From Hespellia stercorisuis DSM 15480 (lineage in GTDB: Bacteria > Bacillota > Clostridia > Lachnospirales > Lachnospiraceae): a DNA stretch of 64,000 bases. The translations under genes were made by a program, and so were the position numbers. Where the stretch lies: contig NZ_FQZY01000005.1 in the NCBI RefSeq assembly GCF_900142165.1, positions 62,001 through 126,000 on the forward strand, in the 5' to 3' direction. Shown one piece after another: positions 44,906-53,035 of the stretch (position 1 is the first letter of the stretch; every line of letters starts with the position of its first letter). The notes beneath the pieces are model-generated. The model was not told the DNA's origin. It was given only the letters and a program-made list of their open reading frames with translations, and did no database searches.

Positions 44906-44920
44906 TTTTCTTTTCTCCTC

Positions 44921-45388
44921 CTAAAAATCAAAACTTAATCGAATCAACGCTATATCGGCTTTTTCAAAAATCTGTGTCGTTTCATCTTCGTATTCAATCG
45001 TTACTGTATCTTTATCATAATCCTTCAGGATCCCAATAAACTCTTTTTGTTTGTCGATGGCGCGGTATGTCCTGAGTTCTACCTCTTCTCCCACACTTCT
45101 CGCAAAGTCTTTTTCTTTTTTTAACGGCCTTCCAAGTCCCGGTGAGCTCACCTCGAAGATATAAGCATCCTCAATGTAGTCTTCTCTGTCCAGCACCTCC
45201 GAAAAGGCGCGGCTGACCAGCTCACAATCGTTGACTGCAATCCCGCCCGGCTTGTCGATGTAGGCGCGCAGATACCATGTGCCGCCTTCCTTCACGTACT
45301 CTACGTCCACCAATTCGAAACCATTCTCCTCCACAATTGGTGTTAATAGTTCTTCTGTCCTCTGTTCATAGCTTTCCTTCTTAGACAA
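44921..45388 (-). CDS. rimP: ribosome maturation factor RimP
   Basis: 155 aa; 30S assembly factor. ELVDVEYVKEGGTWYLRAYI and EVSSPGLGRPLKKEKDF are the family signatures. Start is TTG 45388 with GGAGG 11 bp upstream. First gene of the rimP-to-ribF operon. Confidence 0.95.
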   Translation of the reverse strand: MSKKESYEQRTEELLTPIVEENGFELVDVEYVKEGGTWYLRAYIDKPGGIAVNDCELVSRAFSEVLDREDYIEDAYIFEVSSPGLGRPLKKEKDFARSVGEEVELRTYRAIDKQKEFIGILKDYDKDTVTIEYEDETTQIFEKADIALIRLSFDF

Positions 45389-45415
45389 TCTCTATTCATC
45401 CTCCATTCCAACAAA

Positions 45416-45443
45416 GAAGAGTGGACTCATTTGTCCACTCTTC
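45416..45443 (-). terminator. hairpin between the topoisomerase gene and rimP: terminator or leader attenuator
   Basis: Perfect 11-bp stem GAAGAGTGGAC/GTCCACTCTTC with a 6-nt loop, followed on the minus strand by TTTGTT. It lies 90 bp after the topoisomerase A-subunit stop but downstream of the apparent rimP promoter, so it would be inside the rimP leader. Its AGAGTGGAC/GTCCACT stem recurs in the alaS leader (6472-6489). Confidence 0.6.
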
Positions 45444-45467
45444 CGCCGATTTCCTATATAACTCTAG

Positions 45468-45499
45468 ATTATAATAGCACACAATCCCCTTGAATGCAA
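45468..45499 (-). promoter_or_regulatory. candidate promoter of the rimP-nusA-infB operon
   Basis: Minus-strand TTGCAT (45494-45499) with TATTAT (45471-45476) at 17 bp, or overlapping TATAAT (45468-45473) at 20 bp. The -35 lies within a perfect CCCCTTG/CAAGGGG hairpin (45486-45503). Confidence 0.5.
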
Positions 45500-45532
45500 G
45501 GGGAAGTGTCAAACGAATTTGGTACAGAGGCT

Positions 45533-47776
45533 CTATCCGCGGTTCTTCACACCCTTTGTATCACGACTGCTCAGCTTCAGGCGGTTCAAAGTCACTTCTT
45601 TTTTCTGGTACTCCACCTTCATCTCTGTCCCCTCTTCAAACAGATACACCTGTTCCAGGACATCGCCTCTTCCCAGCTTGATTCCACGGACACCCACGGC
45701 ACCCTTTTTCTTCTCCGGCACATCTGCCGCCGTAAACCGCAGAAAGAAACCATTCTTTGTCTGCAGCACCACATGGTGGTTGTCTGTCACCACATGGATG
45801 TCCAGCAGTTCGTCATCCTCCTGAAGCTTCGTCGCCGCAATGCTGCGCTTCACCACCTGAAATTCTGACCCATCCACCTTTTTGATCATTCCCTTTTTCG
45901 TCGAGAACAACAGTTTTCCATAACGAGTCTGTTCCGAATCACAGATAAAAATGATCTGCTCTTCGCTGCTGCTGAAATTGCTGATATTGTCAATCGGTGT
46001 GCCCTTGTCCCGGAACTTCCCGTAAGGAATATCCAGCACCTTCACCTGATGCATCTGGCCCTTGTCTGTAAACAGACAGATCCGCCCTGTATTCATACAG
46101 GGAACCACGTACTTGTTCTCCGCATCCGCCGCCTCTTTATTTCTCTCGTACACTGCCACATCCACGGTCTTGGAATATCCGAAGCGGTCCATCAGGAATA
46201 TTACCTCCTGCTCCTCGATCTTCTTCTCCTCGAAGACAGCCTCCTCTGCATTCTCAATGACCGTACGGCGTTTTCTGCCGTATTCCTTTTTGCAGCCATC
46301 CAGTTCTTCCATGATCACTTCCGCCATGGAATCATAATTGTTGAGAATATCCTCATACTTTGCAATATTGGCAACAGTCTCCGCGTGCTCCTTCTGCAGT
46401 GCCTCAATCTCCAGACCGATCAGCCGGTAAAGACGCATCTCCAGGATCGCAGTCGCCTGCCGCTCGGTAAAACGCAGCATGGCAGCCATCTTTTTGGAAA
46501 TGCTGCTTTTAAATGTAATGTTCTCTGTCTGGCCGCTGATCAGACACGCTCTCGCATCCTTCACACTCTTACTTCCGCGAAGGATCTCTATGATCAGGTC
46601 GATGACGTCACAAGCCTTGATCAGTCCTTCCTGAATCTCCTTCTTATCCAGTTCCTTTGCAAGAAGTGTCTTATACTTTCTTGTGGCAAGCTCAAACTGG
46701 AAGTCCACATGGTGCTCAATAATGGATTTCAGCCCCATGGTCTCCGGCTTTCCGTTCGCAACCGCCAGCATGTTCACCCCGAAGGTATCCTCCAGACGTG
46801 TCTTCTTGTACAGCATGTTCTTCAGATTCTCCACATCCGCACCGCGCTTTAGCTCCAGCACGATCCGGATACCTTCCTTAGAAGACTGGTTGGAGATATC
46901 TACAATGTCCCCAGTCTTTTTCGTCTCAACCAGATTGCAGACATCATTCAGGAATTTTCCGATTCCCGCACCGATCATAGTATATGGAATCTCGGAGATC
47001 ACGAGCTGCTTCTTGCCGCCCTTCAGTTCCTCCACATTCACCTTGCCGCGGACCTTGATCTTCCCCTGACCGGTCTCATAGATACTGTACAGGTCATCCT
47101 TGTTGACCACGATTCCACCAGTCGGAAAATCCGGTCCCTTTACATAATGTAATAACTGCTTCGTGGTAATCTCGTTGTTCTTCATGTACGCCTTGACGGC
47201 ATCCACGACCTCTCCCAGATTATGTGTCGGGATGCTGGTCGCCATTCCCACCGCAATCCCCTCCGCACCGTTGATCAGCAGGTTGGGTATTTTGACAGGG
47301 AGCACCTCCGGCTCCTTCTCCGTCTCATCAAAATTGGGAACAAAGTCAATCACATCTTTATCCAGATCAGACAAGTATACTTCCTGTGTCAGCTTGGACA
47401 ATCTGGCCTCTGTATAACGCATGGCCGCCGCTCCATCCCCCTCGATGGAGCCAAAATTACCGTGGCCGTCGACCAGGATCATCCCTTTTTTAAAGTCCTG
47501 CGCCATCACCACAAGGGCATCATAGATAGAACTGTCGCCATGTGGATGATATTTACCCATGGTATCTCCCACGATACGGGCACATTTTCTATATGGTCTG
47601 TCATACCGGATCCCCAGCTCATGCATGTCGTACAGCGTTCTTCTCTGTACCGGCTTCAAGCCGTCACGCACATCCGGAAGGGCACGCGCCACAATGACGC
47701 TCATGGCGTAATCAATGTACGATTTTTTCATAACATCCGAGTATTCGGTTCTGATAATCTGTGAATCACTGCTCAT
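45533..47776 (-). CDS. type IIA DNA topoisomerase subunit A (gyrA/parC type)
   Basis: 747 aa. The breakage-reunion domain has [20 protein letters not shown] near residue 30, [19 protein letters not shown] (quinolone-region) near 78 and [10 protein letters not shown] with the catalytic Tyr near 118. The C-terminal beta-pinwheel (about 500-730) has [13 protein letters not shown] where a GyrA would carry its QRRGGKG box, so the box is degenerate. Whether it is a second gyrase or topoisomerase IV cannot be settled; the missing canonical box favours topoisomerase IV-like. It follows its partner B subunit. Confidence 0.93.
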   Translation of the reverse strand: MSSDSQIIRTEYSDVMKKSYIDYAMSVIVARALPDVRDGLKPVQRRTLYDMHELGIRYDRPYRKCARIVGDTMGKYHPHGDSSIYDALVVMAQDFKKGMILVDGHGNFGSIEGDGAAAMRYTEARLSKLTQEVYLSDLDKDVIDFVPNFDETEKEPEVLPVKIPNLLINGAEGIAVGMATSIPTHNLGEVVDAVKAYMKNNEITTKQLLHYVKGPDFPTGGIVVNKDDLYSIYETGQGKIKVRGKVNVEELKGGKKQLVISEIPYTMIGAGIGKFLNDVCNLVETKKTGDIVDISNQSSKEGIRIVLELKRGADVENLKNMLYKKTRLEDTFGVNMLAVANGKPETMGLKSIIEHHVDFQFELATRKYKTLLAKELDKKEIQEGLIKACDVIDLIIEILRGSKSVKDARACLISGQTENITFKSSISKKMAAMLRFTERQATAILEMRLYRLIGLEIEALQKEHAETVANIAKYEDILNNYDSMAEVIMEELDGCKKEYGRKRRTVIENAEEAVFEEKKIEEQEVIFLMDRFGYSKTVDVAVYERNKEAADAENKYVVPCMNTGRICLFTDKGQMHQVKVLDIPYGKFRDKGTPIDNISNFSSSEEQIIFICDSEQTRYGKLLFSTKKGMIKKVDGSEFQVVKRSIAATKLQEDDELLDIHVVTDNHHVVLQTKNGFFLRFTAADVPEKKKGAVGVRGIKLGRGDVLEQVYLFEEGTEMKVEYQKKEVTLNRLKLSSRDTKGVKNRG

Positions 47777-47926
47777 TTTGCTTCTCTCCTATATGTATTT
47801 GGTTTTGAATATATCGTCGTTCGCCAAATGCAAGTGCTTGGCTCACTAACGCTCATTTTATCATGTTGTCCGCAGTGGCGTTCGATTCCGCTCCGCTTCA
47901 TCTCACTCGCGGGCTTTCGCCCTATC

Positions 47927-47989
47927 AGCAGGTAGCGACAAGTATTTACTTATGTGCAAGCACAACGTAAACACTTGTCACTACCTGCT
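47927..47989 (-). other. 30-bp hairpin between the topoisomerase genes
   Basis: AGCAGGTAG and CTACCTGCT close a hairpin of about 30 bp with a 2-nt centre, in the 239-bp gap between the B and A subunit genes. On the minus-strand RNA two of the arm differences are G-U wobbles, one is G-A, and one base is bulged. The gap also contains a GGGC/GCCC hairpin with loop TTTC (near 47911-47922) and a CCAA-GCACTTGC-TTGG-like short inverted repeat (near 47826-47843). Nothing else in the gap is recognisable. Confidence 0.6.
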
Positions 47990-48015
47990 GGCACTGCTCT
48001 TTGCTGTCGCGTATG

Positions 48016-49938
48016 TTATATATCCAGCTCCGCCTCTGTCGCATTCTCGTAGATGAATGCTTTTCTCGGCGGTACCTCCGAACCCATCAGCATCTCTGTC
48101 ACCGAGGACGCCATGCGGGCATCCTCGATCTCCACCAGCTTCAGCATCCGGGTCTCCGGATCCAGAGTGGTCTCCCAAAGCTGCTGGGCATCCATCTCAC
48201 CGAGACCTTTGTAGCGCTGCAATGTGAAGCCGCCGTCGTGGGTCTTTCGGTATTTCTCCAGAGCCTTGTCATCATACAGGTACTCTTCCTCGCCCTTTTT
48301 CGGCATCACCTTGTAGAGCGGCGGCATGGCGATATAGACATGTCCCTCGTAGATCAGCTCCGGCATGAACCGATAGAACAGCGTCAAAAGCAATGTGGAA
48401 ATATGCGCGCCGTCCACATCGGCATCGGCCATGATGATGATCTTGTCATAACGCAGCTTACTGATATCAAAGTCGTTGCCATATCCTTCCGAAAACCCAC
48501 AGTTGAAGGCATTGATCATGGTCTTAATCTCCGCGTTGGCGAGCACCTTATCGATGCTCGCTTTCTCCACATTGAGGATTTTTCCGCGGATTGGCAGAAT
48601 TGCCTGGAACATCCGGTTTCGGGCTGTCTTTGCCGAACCTCCGGCGGAATCTCCCTCCACGATGAAGATCTCACACTTGCTGGCGTCCCTGCTCTCGCAA
48701 TTGGCAAGCTTTCCATTGCTGTCGAAGGAATACTTCTGCTTCGTCAGCAGATTTGTCTTCGCCTTCTCCTCGGTCTTGCGGATCTTCGCAGCCTTTTCCG
48801 CGCAGCTCAGCACCTTTTTCAGATTTTCCAGATTGCGGTCAAAATAGAGTACAATCTCATCGCCTGTCACCTTGCCCGTAGCCTTGGATGCATCCGGGTT
48901 ATCCAGCTTCGTCTTCGTCTGCCCCTCAAATCTTGGGTCCGGATGCTTGATGGAGACGATGGCCGTCATCCCGTTTCGGATATCTGCCCCTGTAAAGTTG
49001 GCGTCCTTATCCTTGAGAACCCCCAGCTCTCTGGCATACTGATTCATGACCGTAGTAAATGTGGTCTTGAATCCTGTCAGATGGGTTCCGCCCTCCGCAT
49101 TGTAGATATTGTTGCAGAAACCAAGTACATTTTCATGGAACTCGTTGACATACTGGAATGCGATTTCCACCTCGATCCCCTCCGCGGTTCCTTTGAAATA
49201 AACAGGCTCATGAACGATTTCCTTCTTATTATTCAGTTCCTTGATAAAACCGAGGATTCCGTCCGGCTCATGAAAAACGATGTGTTCCTGCTCATCCTGA
49301 CGCTTGTCGTCAAAAATAATCGTCAGCTCCGGATTCAAATAGGTGGTCTCATGAAGACGGCTCTTCACTTCATCAGAACGGAACTTTGTCTTCTCAAAAA
49401 TGGTGTCATCCGGCAGAAAATTTACAATCGTACCGGTCTTTCTCGTCTTGCCGATGACCGGCAAAAGCCCGTCCTCCAGTTCGATCACCGGGATTCCTCT
49501 CTCATAGCGGTCATGATGGATCTCACCGCCCAGCATGACCTTCACATCCATATAGGCGGACAGAGCGTTGACCACCGAAGAACCCACTCCATGGAGTCCG
49601 CCGCTGGTCTTGTAGGAAGAATCGTCAAATTTTCCACCCGCATGCAGTGTGGTATAGACCACACGCTCCGCAGACACTCCGGTGGCATGCAGATCCACCG
49701 GCACTCCACGGCCGTTATCCTCCACTGTCGCTGAACCGTCTGCCTCCAGTGTCACATGAATCTCACTGCAGAAGCCCGCAAGGTGTTCATCCACCGCATT
49801 GTCCACGATCTCATAGATCAGATGATTCAGTCCCTTCGTGGACACACTTCCGATATACATCCCCGGTCTTTTCCGGACCGCCTCCAGTCCTTCCAGTATT
49901 GAAATACTTCCCGCATCATACGTAGTTTTTTTTGCCAT
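48016..49938 (-). CDS. type IIA DNA topoisomerase subunit B (gyrB/parE type)
   Basis: 640 aa ATPase subunit. GHKL domain: EIVDNAVDEHLAGF near residue 43, VEDNGRGVPVDLH near 72, SGGLHGVGSSVVNAL near 113. Transducer then TOPRIM: CEIFIVEGDSAGGSAKTARN near 418 and IMADADVDGAHISTLLL near 495. C-terminal PLYKV and QRYKGLGEMDAQQLWETT. Pairs with the downstream A subunit. Confidence 0.94.
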   Translation of the reverse strand: MAKKTTYDAGSISILEGLEAVRKRPGMYIGSVSTKGLNHLIYEIVDNAVDEHLAGFCSEIHVTLEADGSATVEDNGRGVPVDLHATGVSAERVVYTTLHAGGKFDDSSYKTSGGLHGVGSSVVNALSAYMDVKVMLGGEIHHDRYERGIPVIELEDGLLPVIGKTRKTGTIVNFLPDDTIFEKTKFRSDEVKSRLHETTYLNPELTIIFDDKRQDEQEHIVFHEPDGILGFIKELNNKKEIVHEPVYFKGTAEGIEVEIAFQYVNEFHENVLGFCNNIYNAEGGTHLTGFKTTFTTVMNQYARELGVLKDKDANFTGADIRNGMTAIVSIKHPDPRFEGQTKTKLDNPDASKATGKVTGDEIVLYFDRNLENLKKVLSCAEKAAKIRKTEEKAKTNLLTKQKYSFDSNGKLANCESRDASKCEIFIVEGDSAGGSAKTARNRMFQAILPIRGKILNVEKASIDKVLANAEIKTMINAFNCGFSEGYGNDFDISKLRYDKIIIMADADVDGAHISTLLLTLFYRFMPELIYEGHVYIAMPPLYKVMPKKGEEEYLYDDKALEKYRKTHDGGFTLQRYKGLGEMDAQQLWETTLDPETRMLKLVEIEDARMASSVTEMLMGSEVPPRKAFIYENATEAELDI

Positions 49939-50095
49939 TTTCCCAATTCCCTTCCGTCTGCCTCATTGGTACACGCTCTTTTCCCACAGAAAAGCGGGCA
50001 CTCCCAGTCCACTTCGCCGCCTCTTTGCAAACGCCCGGCAGATTTTCTCGTAAAACCTATAATATCACACAATCCCGGGCTTTTCAAATTTCTTT

Positions 50096-51274
50096 TCACT
50101 CGACCAGCACACGATACAGCGTATCCGCCAGGACTTCCATGGCATTTTTCATCTCCCCCACCGTATTGGTCTGTGCTCCGGCCTCGATCAGCAGAGATTT
50201 TGGCATCAAATGAAGGTTGTAGCGGTATCCCCTCAGGTAAATATGGCGGGCAAACCCCGGATACATGGCCTCACAGGCCATCTGCATCTGGAAGGAAAAG
50301 GACAGATTATCCTGAATATACGGATTGTACAGATAATCGATGTCTCCCATGGTTCGAGTTCTGCTCAGACCATTAAAAAACATGATTTTTGCCGTCTGTT
50401 TCCCGTTAGCCTCCGTGATCAGATGGGTGTCCTCCCCCACCCCATCCCGGTGCAGATCGATGACCACCTCTACCGTCGGGTTTTCTGCCAGAATCTGTCG
50501 GACCCCCGCCTCCGCATACTCATAGGCATTGCTCCGATCCAGTTCCCCGTTGATAATATCGTAAATTCCGTCGTGATGAATGGTTGGAATCCCTTTTGCG
50601 TTCAGCTGTTCGGTCAGATACTCGCCCACACCTACAATACTCGTCGCCGGATCCCCCGGCACCGAATCGACAAATTCCTCCTGGGAATGGGTGTGAAAGA
50701 TCAGGATCTTCGGACCGCCCGTCTGAAGATCTATTTTCATGCTCCTGCTCAGCAGATCATCCACATTCAATTGATTGGCATCGATCATTGTCCCAGAATC
50801 CACGGTATAGAAATTGCTGAGGAGATAGTCAAAGTCCCGGAGGCTCTCCAGCGAGAGATCCATCTGCGGCACTACCGGCTGCGCCTGTACCTGCTGTGCT
50901 TCGGCCGTCTCCTCTCCCACCAGATTTCCGTCCTGATCGATTGCATTTTCGTCCTCTGCCTGACATTTGAGAATCCACTGGATGGTCTCCACATCCTCGA
51001 TTTCCGGCTCCAGACTGAGAAGCTGCTTCATATAGCCGATATAGGGAATCATCTGCCAGGCTTTCTCTGTAATCTGCTGATGGATATTCTGCTCCGGTGG
51101 ATTCTGTATATAGTACAGCCTGGTAAGATATATTTTCTCCGTCTCACTCCGGATCTGATCCTGAAGCTGAATCCATCCCAGACGCCACGAACCAAGGGCA
51201 ATATATCCAAGAATCAGCAGCCCCGCAACGGACCATAGAATCTGTCCGACCCGTGAAATTTTCTTTTTCTTCAC
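50096..51274 (-). CDS. spoIIP: stage II sporulation protein P
   Basis: 392 aa cell-wall amidase/endopeptidase of engulfment. One N-terminal membrane anchor (about residues 10-28), a variable linker, then the SpoIIP domain: ILIFHTHSQEEFVDS (zinc His) near 195, VVIDLHRDGVGE near 272, and LLIEAGAQTNTVGEMKNAME near the C-terminus. Follows gpr by 46 bp, the conserved gpr-spoIIP order. Confidence 0.95.
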   Translation of the reverse strand: MKKKKISRVGQILWSVAGLLILGYIALGSWRLGWIQLQDQIRSETEKIYLTRLYYIQNPPEQNIHQQITEKAWQMIPYIGYMKQLLSLEPEIEDVETIQWILKCQAEDENAIDQDGNLVGEETAEAQQVQAQPVVPQMDLSLESLRDFDYLLSNFYTVDSGTMIDANQLNVDDLLSRSMKIDLQTGGPKILIFHTHSQEEFVDSVPGDPATSIVGVGEYLTEQLNAKGIPTIHHDGIYDIINGELDRSNAYEYAEAGVRQILAENPTVEVVIDLHRDGVGEDTHLITEANGKQTAKIMFFNGLSRTRTMGDIDYLYNPYIQDNLSFSFQMQMACEAMYPGFARHIYLRGYRYNLHLMPKSLLIEAGAQTNTVGEMKNAMEVLADTLYRVLVE

Positions 51275-51320
51275 ATTTTCCCCTGTCTATCCCTGCTTAT
51301 CTACTACTATATGAAGCATT

Positions 51321-52310
51321 TCATTTTTGTATACATGCCTCCTGTACATTTTGGAACAGCATGTTAAGTGCCTCCGAAATCATGTAGCTTGTCTGCTTCA
51401 CCATCTCATCAATGTCTTTCGGAGTCACAAACATTCCGTTCAGATGGGGGGAGATCAGTTCACTGATCAGTTCGTATTTTTCTGCGTCACTGTAAGACTT
51501 CAGCACATTTCCCACTCCCTTCAGAGCTTTTGAGCTCTCCATCGCCTGCACCAGATTCTCCATCGTATCATTTACGATTGTCACCGCATCCACCACGGTG
51601 GGCACTCCGATGGCAATGACCGGGACTCCCACCGATTCTCTGGTCAGACCATGCCGATGGTTGCCCACACCGGAACCTGGGCGGATTCCGGTATCTGCAA
51701 TCTGAATCGTCCGGTTAAGTCTTCTGCTGTTTCTCGCTGCCAGTGCATCCACCGCAATGACCAGGTCCGGGTGCGTCTCCTCCACGATTCCGCGGACGAT
51801 CTCCACGGTCTCCATCCCGGTCTGCGCCATCACGCCCGGCACAATCGCGCTGACCAGACTGGGATGCTCTGTTCCGGAGGCATATTTTCCGTACTCCCGG
51901 ATAATGTGTCTCGTGATATTCAGATTATCCACCACATACGGTCCCAGCGCATCCGGTGTCACCTCCCGGTTGCCCAGACCGATGATCAGAACGTTATGTT
52001 CCTTGTGACAAGGCAGATGCTCATCAATCAGGCCCTTGAGAAATGCAGAAATCTCCACCGAGATTTCCCTGTGATATCCTTCATCGGGGTTCACCATGTT
52101 CGGTGCCTCCAGTGTCAGGTATGTCCCCACCGGTTTCCCCATGGTTTTGGCGCCCTTTTCCGTCCGGATGATCACCTTGCTGATGCGAATTTCTTTCTCC
52201 TCGTCGTAGGACTCCTCCAGTTCCACCCCCTTCACCTCGATATTGTCTGACTCAAAACGTTCCCGTTCTTCCAGCGCAAGGTCGGTCCGCACATTGTATT
52301 TCTCAACCAT
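51321..52310 (-). CDS. gpr: germination protease (GPR endopeptidase)
   Basis: 329 aa protease that degrades small acid-soluble spore proteins at germination and is made as a zymogen. RTDLALEERERFESDNIEVK at the N-terminus is the propeptide region; NVLIIGLGNREVTPDALGP near 105 and AVDALAARNSRRLNRTIQIA near 190 are family signatures. AAGGAG precedes ATG 52310. Divergent from rpsT, as in Bacillus. Confidence 0.96.
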   Translation of the reverse strand: MVEKYNVRTDLALEERERFESDNIEVKGVELEESYDEEKEIRISKVIIRTEKGAKTMGKPVGTYLTLEAPNMVNPDEGYHREISVEISAFLKGLIDEHLPCHKEHNVLIIGLGNREVTPDALGPYVVDNLNITRHIIREYGKYASGTEHPSLVSAIVPGVMAQTGMETVEIVRGIVEETHPDLVIAVDALAARNSRRLNRTIQIADTGIRPGSGVGNHRHGLTRESVGVPVIAIGVPTVVDAVTIVNDTMENLVQAMESSKALKGVGNVLKSYSDAEKYELISELISPHLNGMFVTPKDIDEMVKQTSYMISEALNMLFQNVQEACIQK

Positions 52311-52461
52311 TCTTTTTCTCCTTTTCCTCTTTTTCCGGATTTTCCTGTTTTCGATTCTTGTTTTAGATTCCTGTTTGAAATTTGTCTGAATCTTTATTTT
52401 GAACCCATACTTTAAATCCTTATTTTAATTGTAGTTTTTACAGAATTTTCAGAAATATGTA

Positions 52462-52535
52462 TTGACAACCCCCGTAACTTAGCATAGAATAAATGAGTAT
52501 GTTTCGTTGAGGCGTCCGTGTCCGGGTTCAGCGAA
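52462..52535 (+). promoter_or_regulatory. rpsT promoter and leader hairpin
   Basis: Consensus TTGACA (52462-52467) and TAGAAT (52485-52490), 17-bp spacer, plus strand. The leader, about 90 nt, starts with an 8-bp hairpin TTCGTTGA/TCAGCGAA (52503-52510, 52528-52535, one G-U). The promoter is strong; the hairpin's role is unknown. Confidence 0.75.
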
Positions 52536-52587
52536 GCGAAGTTAAATGAACATATTGAATAATATCACATATTTGGAGGTGCACAGA

Positions 52588-52851
52588 TTGGCTAATATTA
52601 AATCTGCAAAAAAGAGAGTTATCGTAAACGAAACAAAAGCAATGAGAAACAAATCTATCAAATCTAAAGTAAAAACAGTTGTAAAAGCTGTCGAAACTGC
52701 TGTAGCAAAGAAAGATGCTGAGGCTGCAAAGGCTGCACTCAAGACAGCAATCGTAGAAATCAACAAAGCTGGAAGCAAAGGAATCTACCACAAGAACACA
52801 GTTTCCAGAAAGATTTCCCGTTTATCAAAAGCAGTTAACAACATTGCTTAA
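52588..52851 (+). CDS. rpsT: 30S ribosomal protein S20
   Basis: 87 aa. LANIKSAKKRVIVNETKAMR and HKNTVSRKISRLSKAVNNIA are bS20 hallmarks. The start is TTG 52588, placed by GGAGG 7 bp upstream and by family length; the longer ATG frame from 52546 runs through the leader. E. coli rpsT also uses TTG, linked to its autocontrol, so the same may hold here. Confidence 0.96.
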   Translation: MANIKSAKKRVIVNETKAMRNKSIKSKVKTVVKAVETAVAKKDAEAAKAALKTAIVEINKAGSKGIYHKNTVSRKISRLSKAVNNIA

Positions 52852-52866
52852 TTAGAATAGACATTC

Positions 52867-52902
52867 AAAAGACGTTCCTACCGTCATGGGAACGTCTTTT
52901 TT
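52867..52902 (+). terminator. intrinsic terminator of rpsT
   Basis: Stem AAGACGTTCC/GGGAACGTCTT with a 9-nt loop followed by a T-run, 15 bp past the stop. Confidence 0.9.
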
Positions 52903-52906
52903 GTTT

Positions 52907-52993
52907 TTAGGGACAGGTTGGAATTGCAATTGGGGACGTAGCAAAGTTGTAACTTTGCTACGTCCCCAATTGCAATTTTAACCTGTCCCCTAA
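52907..52993. repeat. 87-bp near-perfect palindrome, GGGGACGTA family, copy B
   Basis: Same layout as copy A: outer GGGACAGGTT, variable middle (GGAATTGC against GCAATTTT), inner GGGGACGTAGCAAAGTT around a GT centre. Arms differ at a few positions. It lies between the rpsT terminator and the convergent end of the secreted-protein gene. Confidence 0.9.
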
Positions 52994-53035
52994 CGAGCTG
53001 GTTATCCGGCTGATCATCTGCTTTCTCCAGTGTCT

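Noticed and set aside
47811-48015. Another copy of the 98-bp structured repeat
   Set aside because: It contains hairpins and a GTGCTTGCAC motif reminiscent of P2, but lacks the ACAATGAGC and kink-turn segments, so it is a different element.
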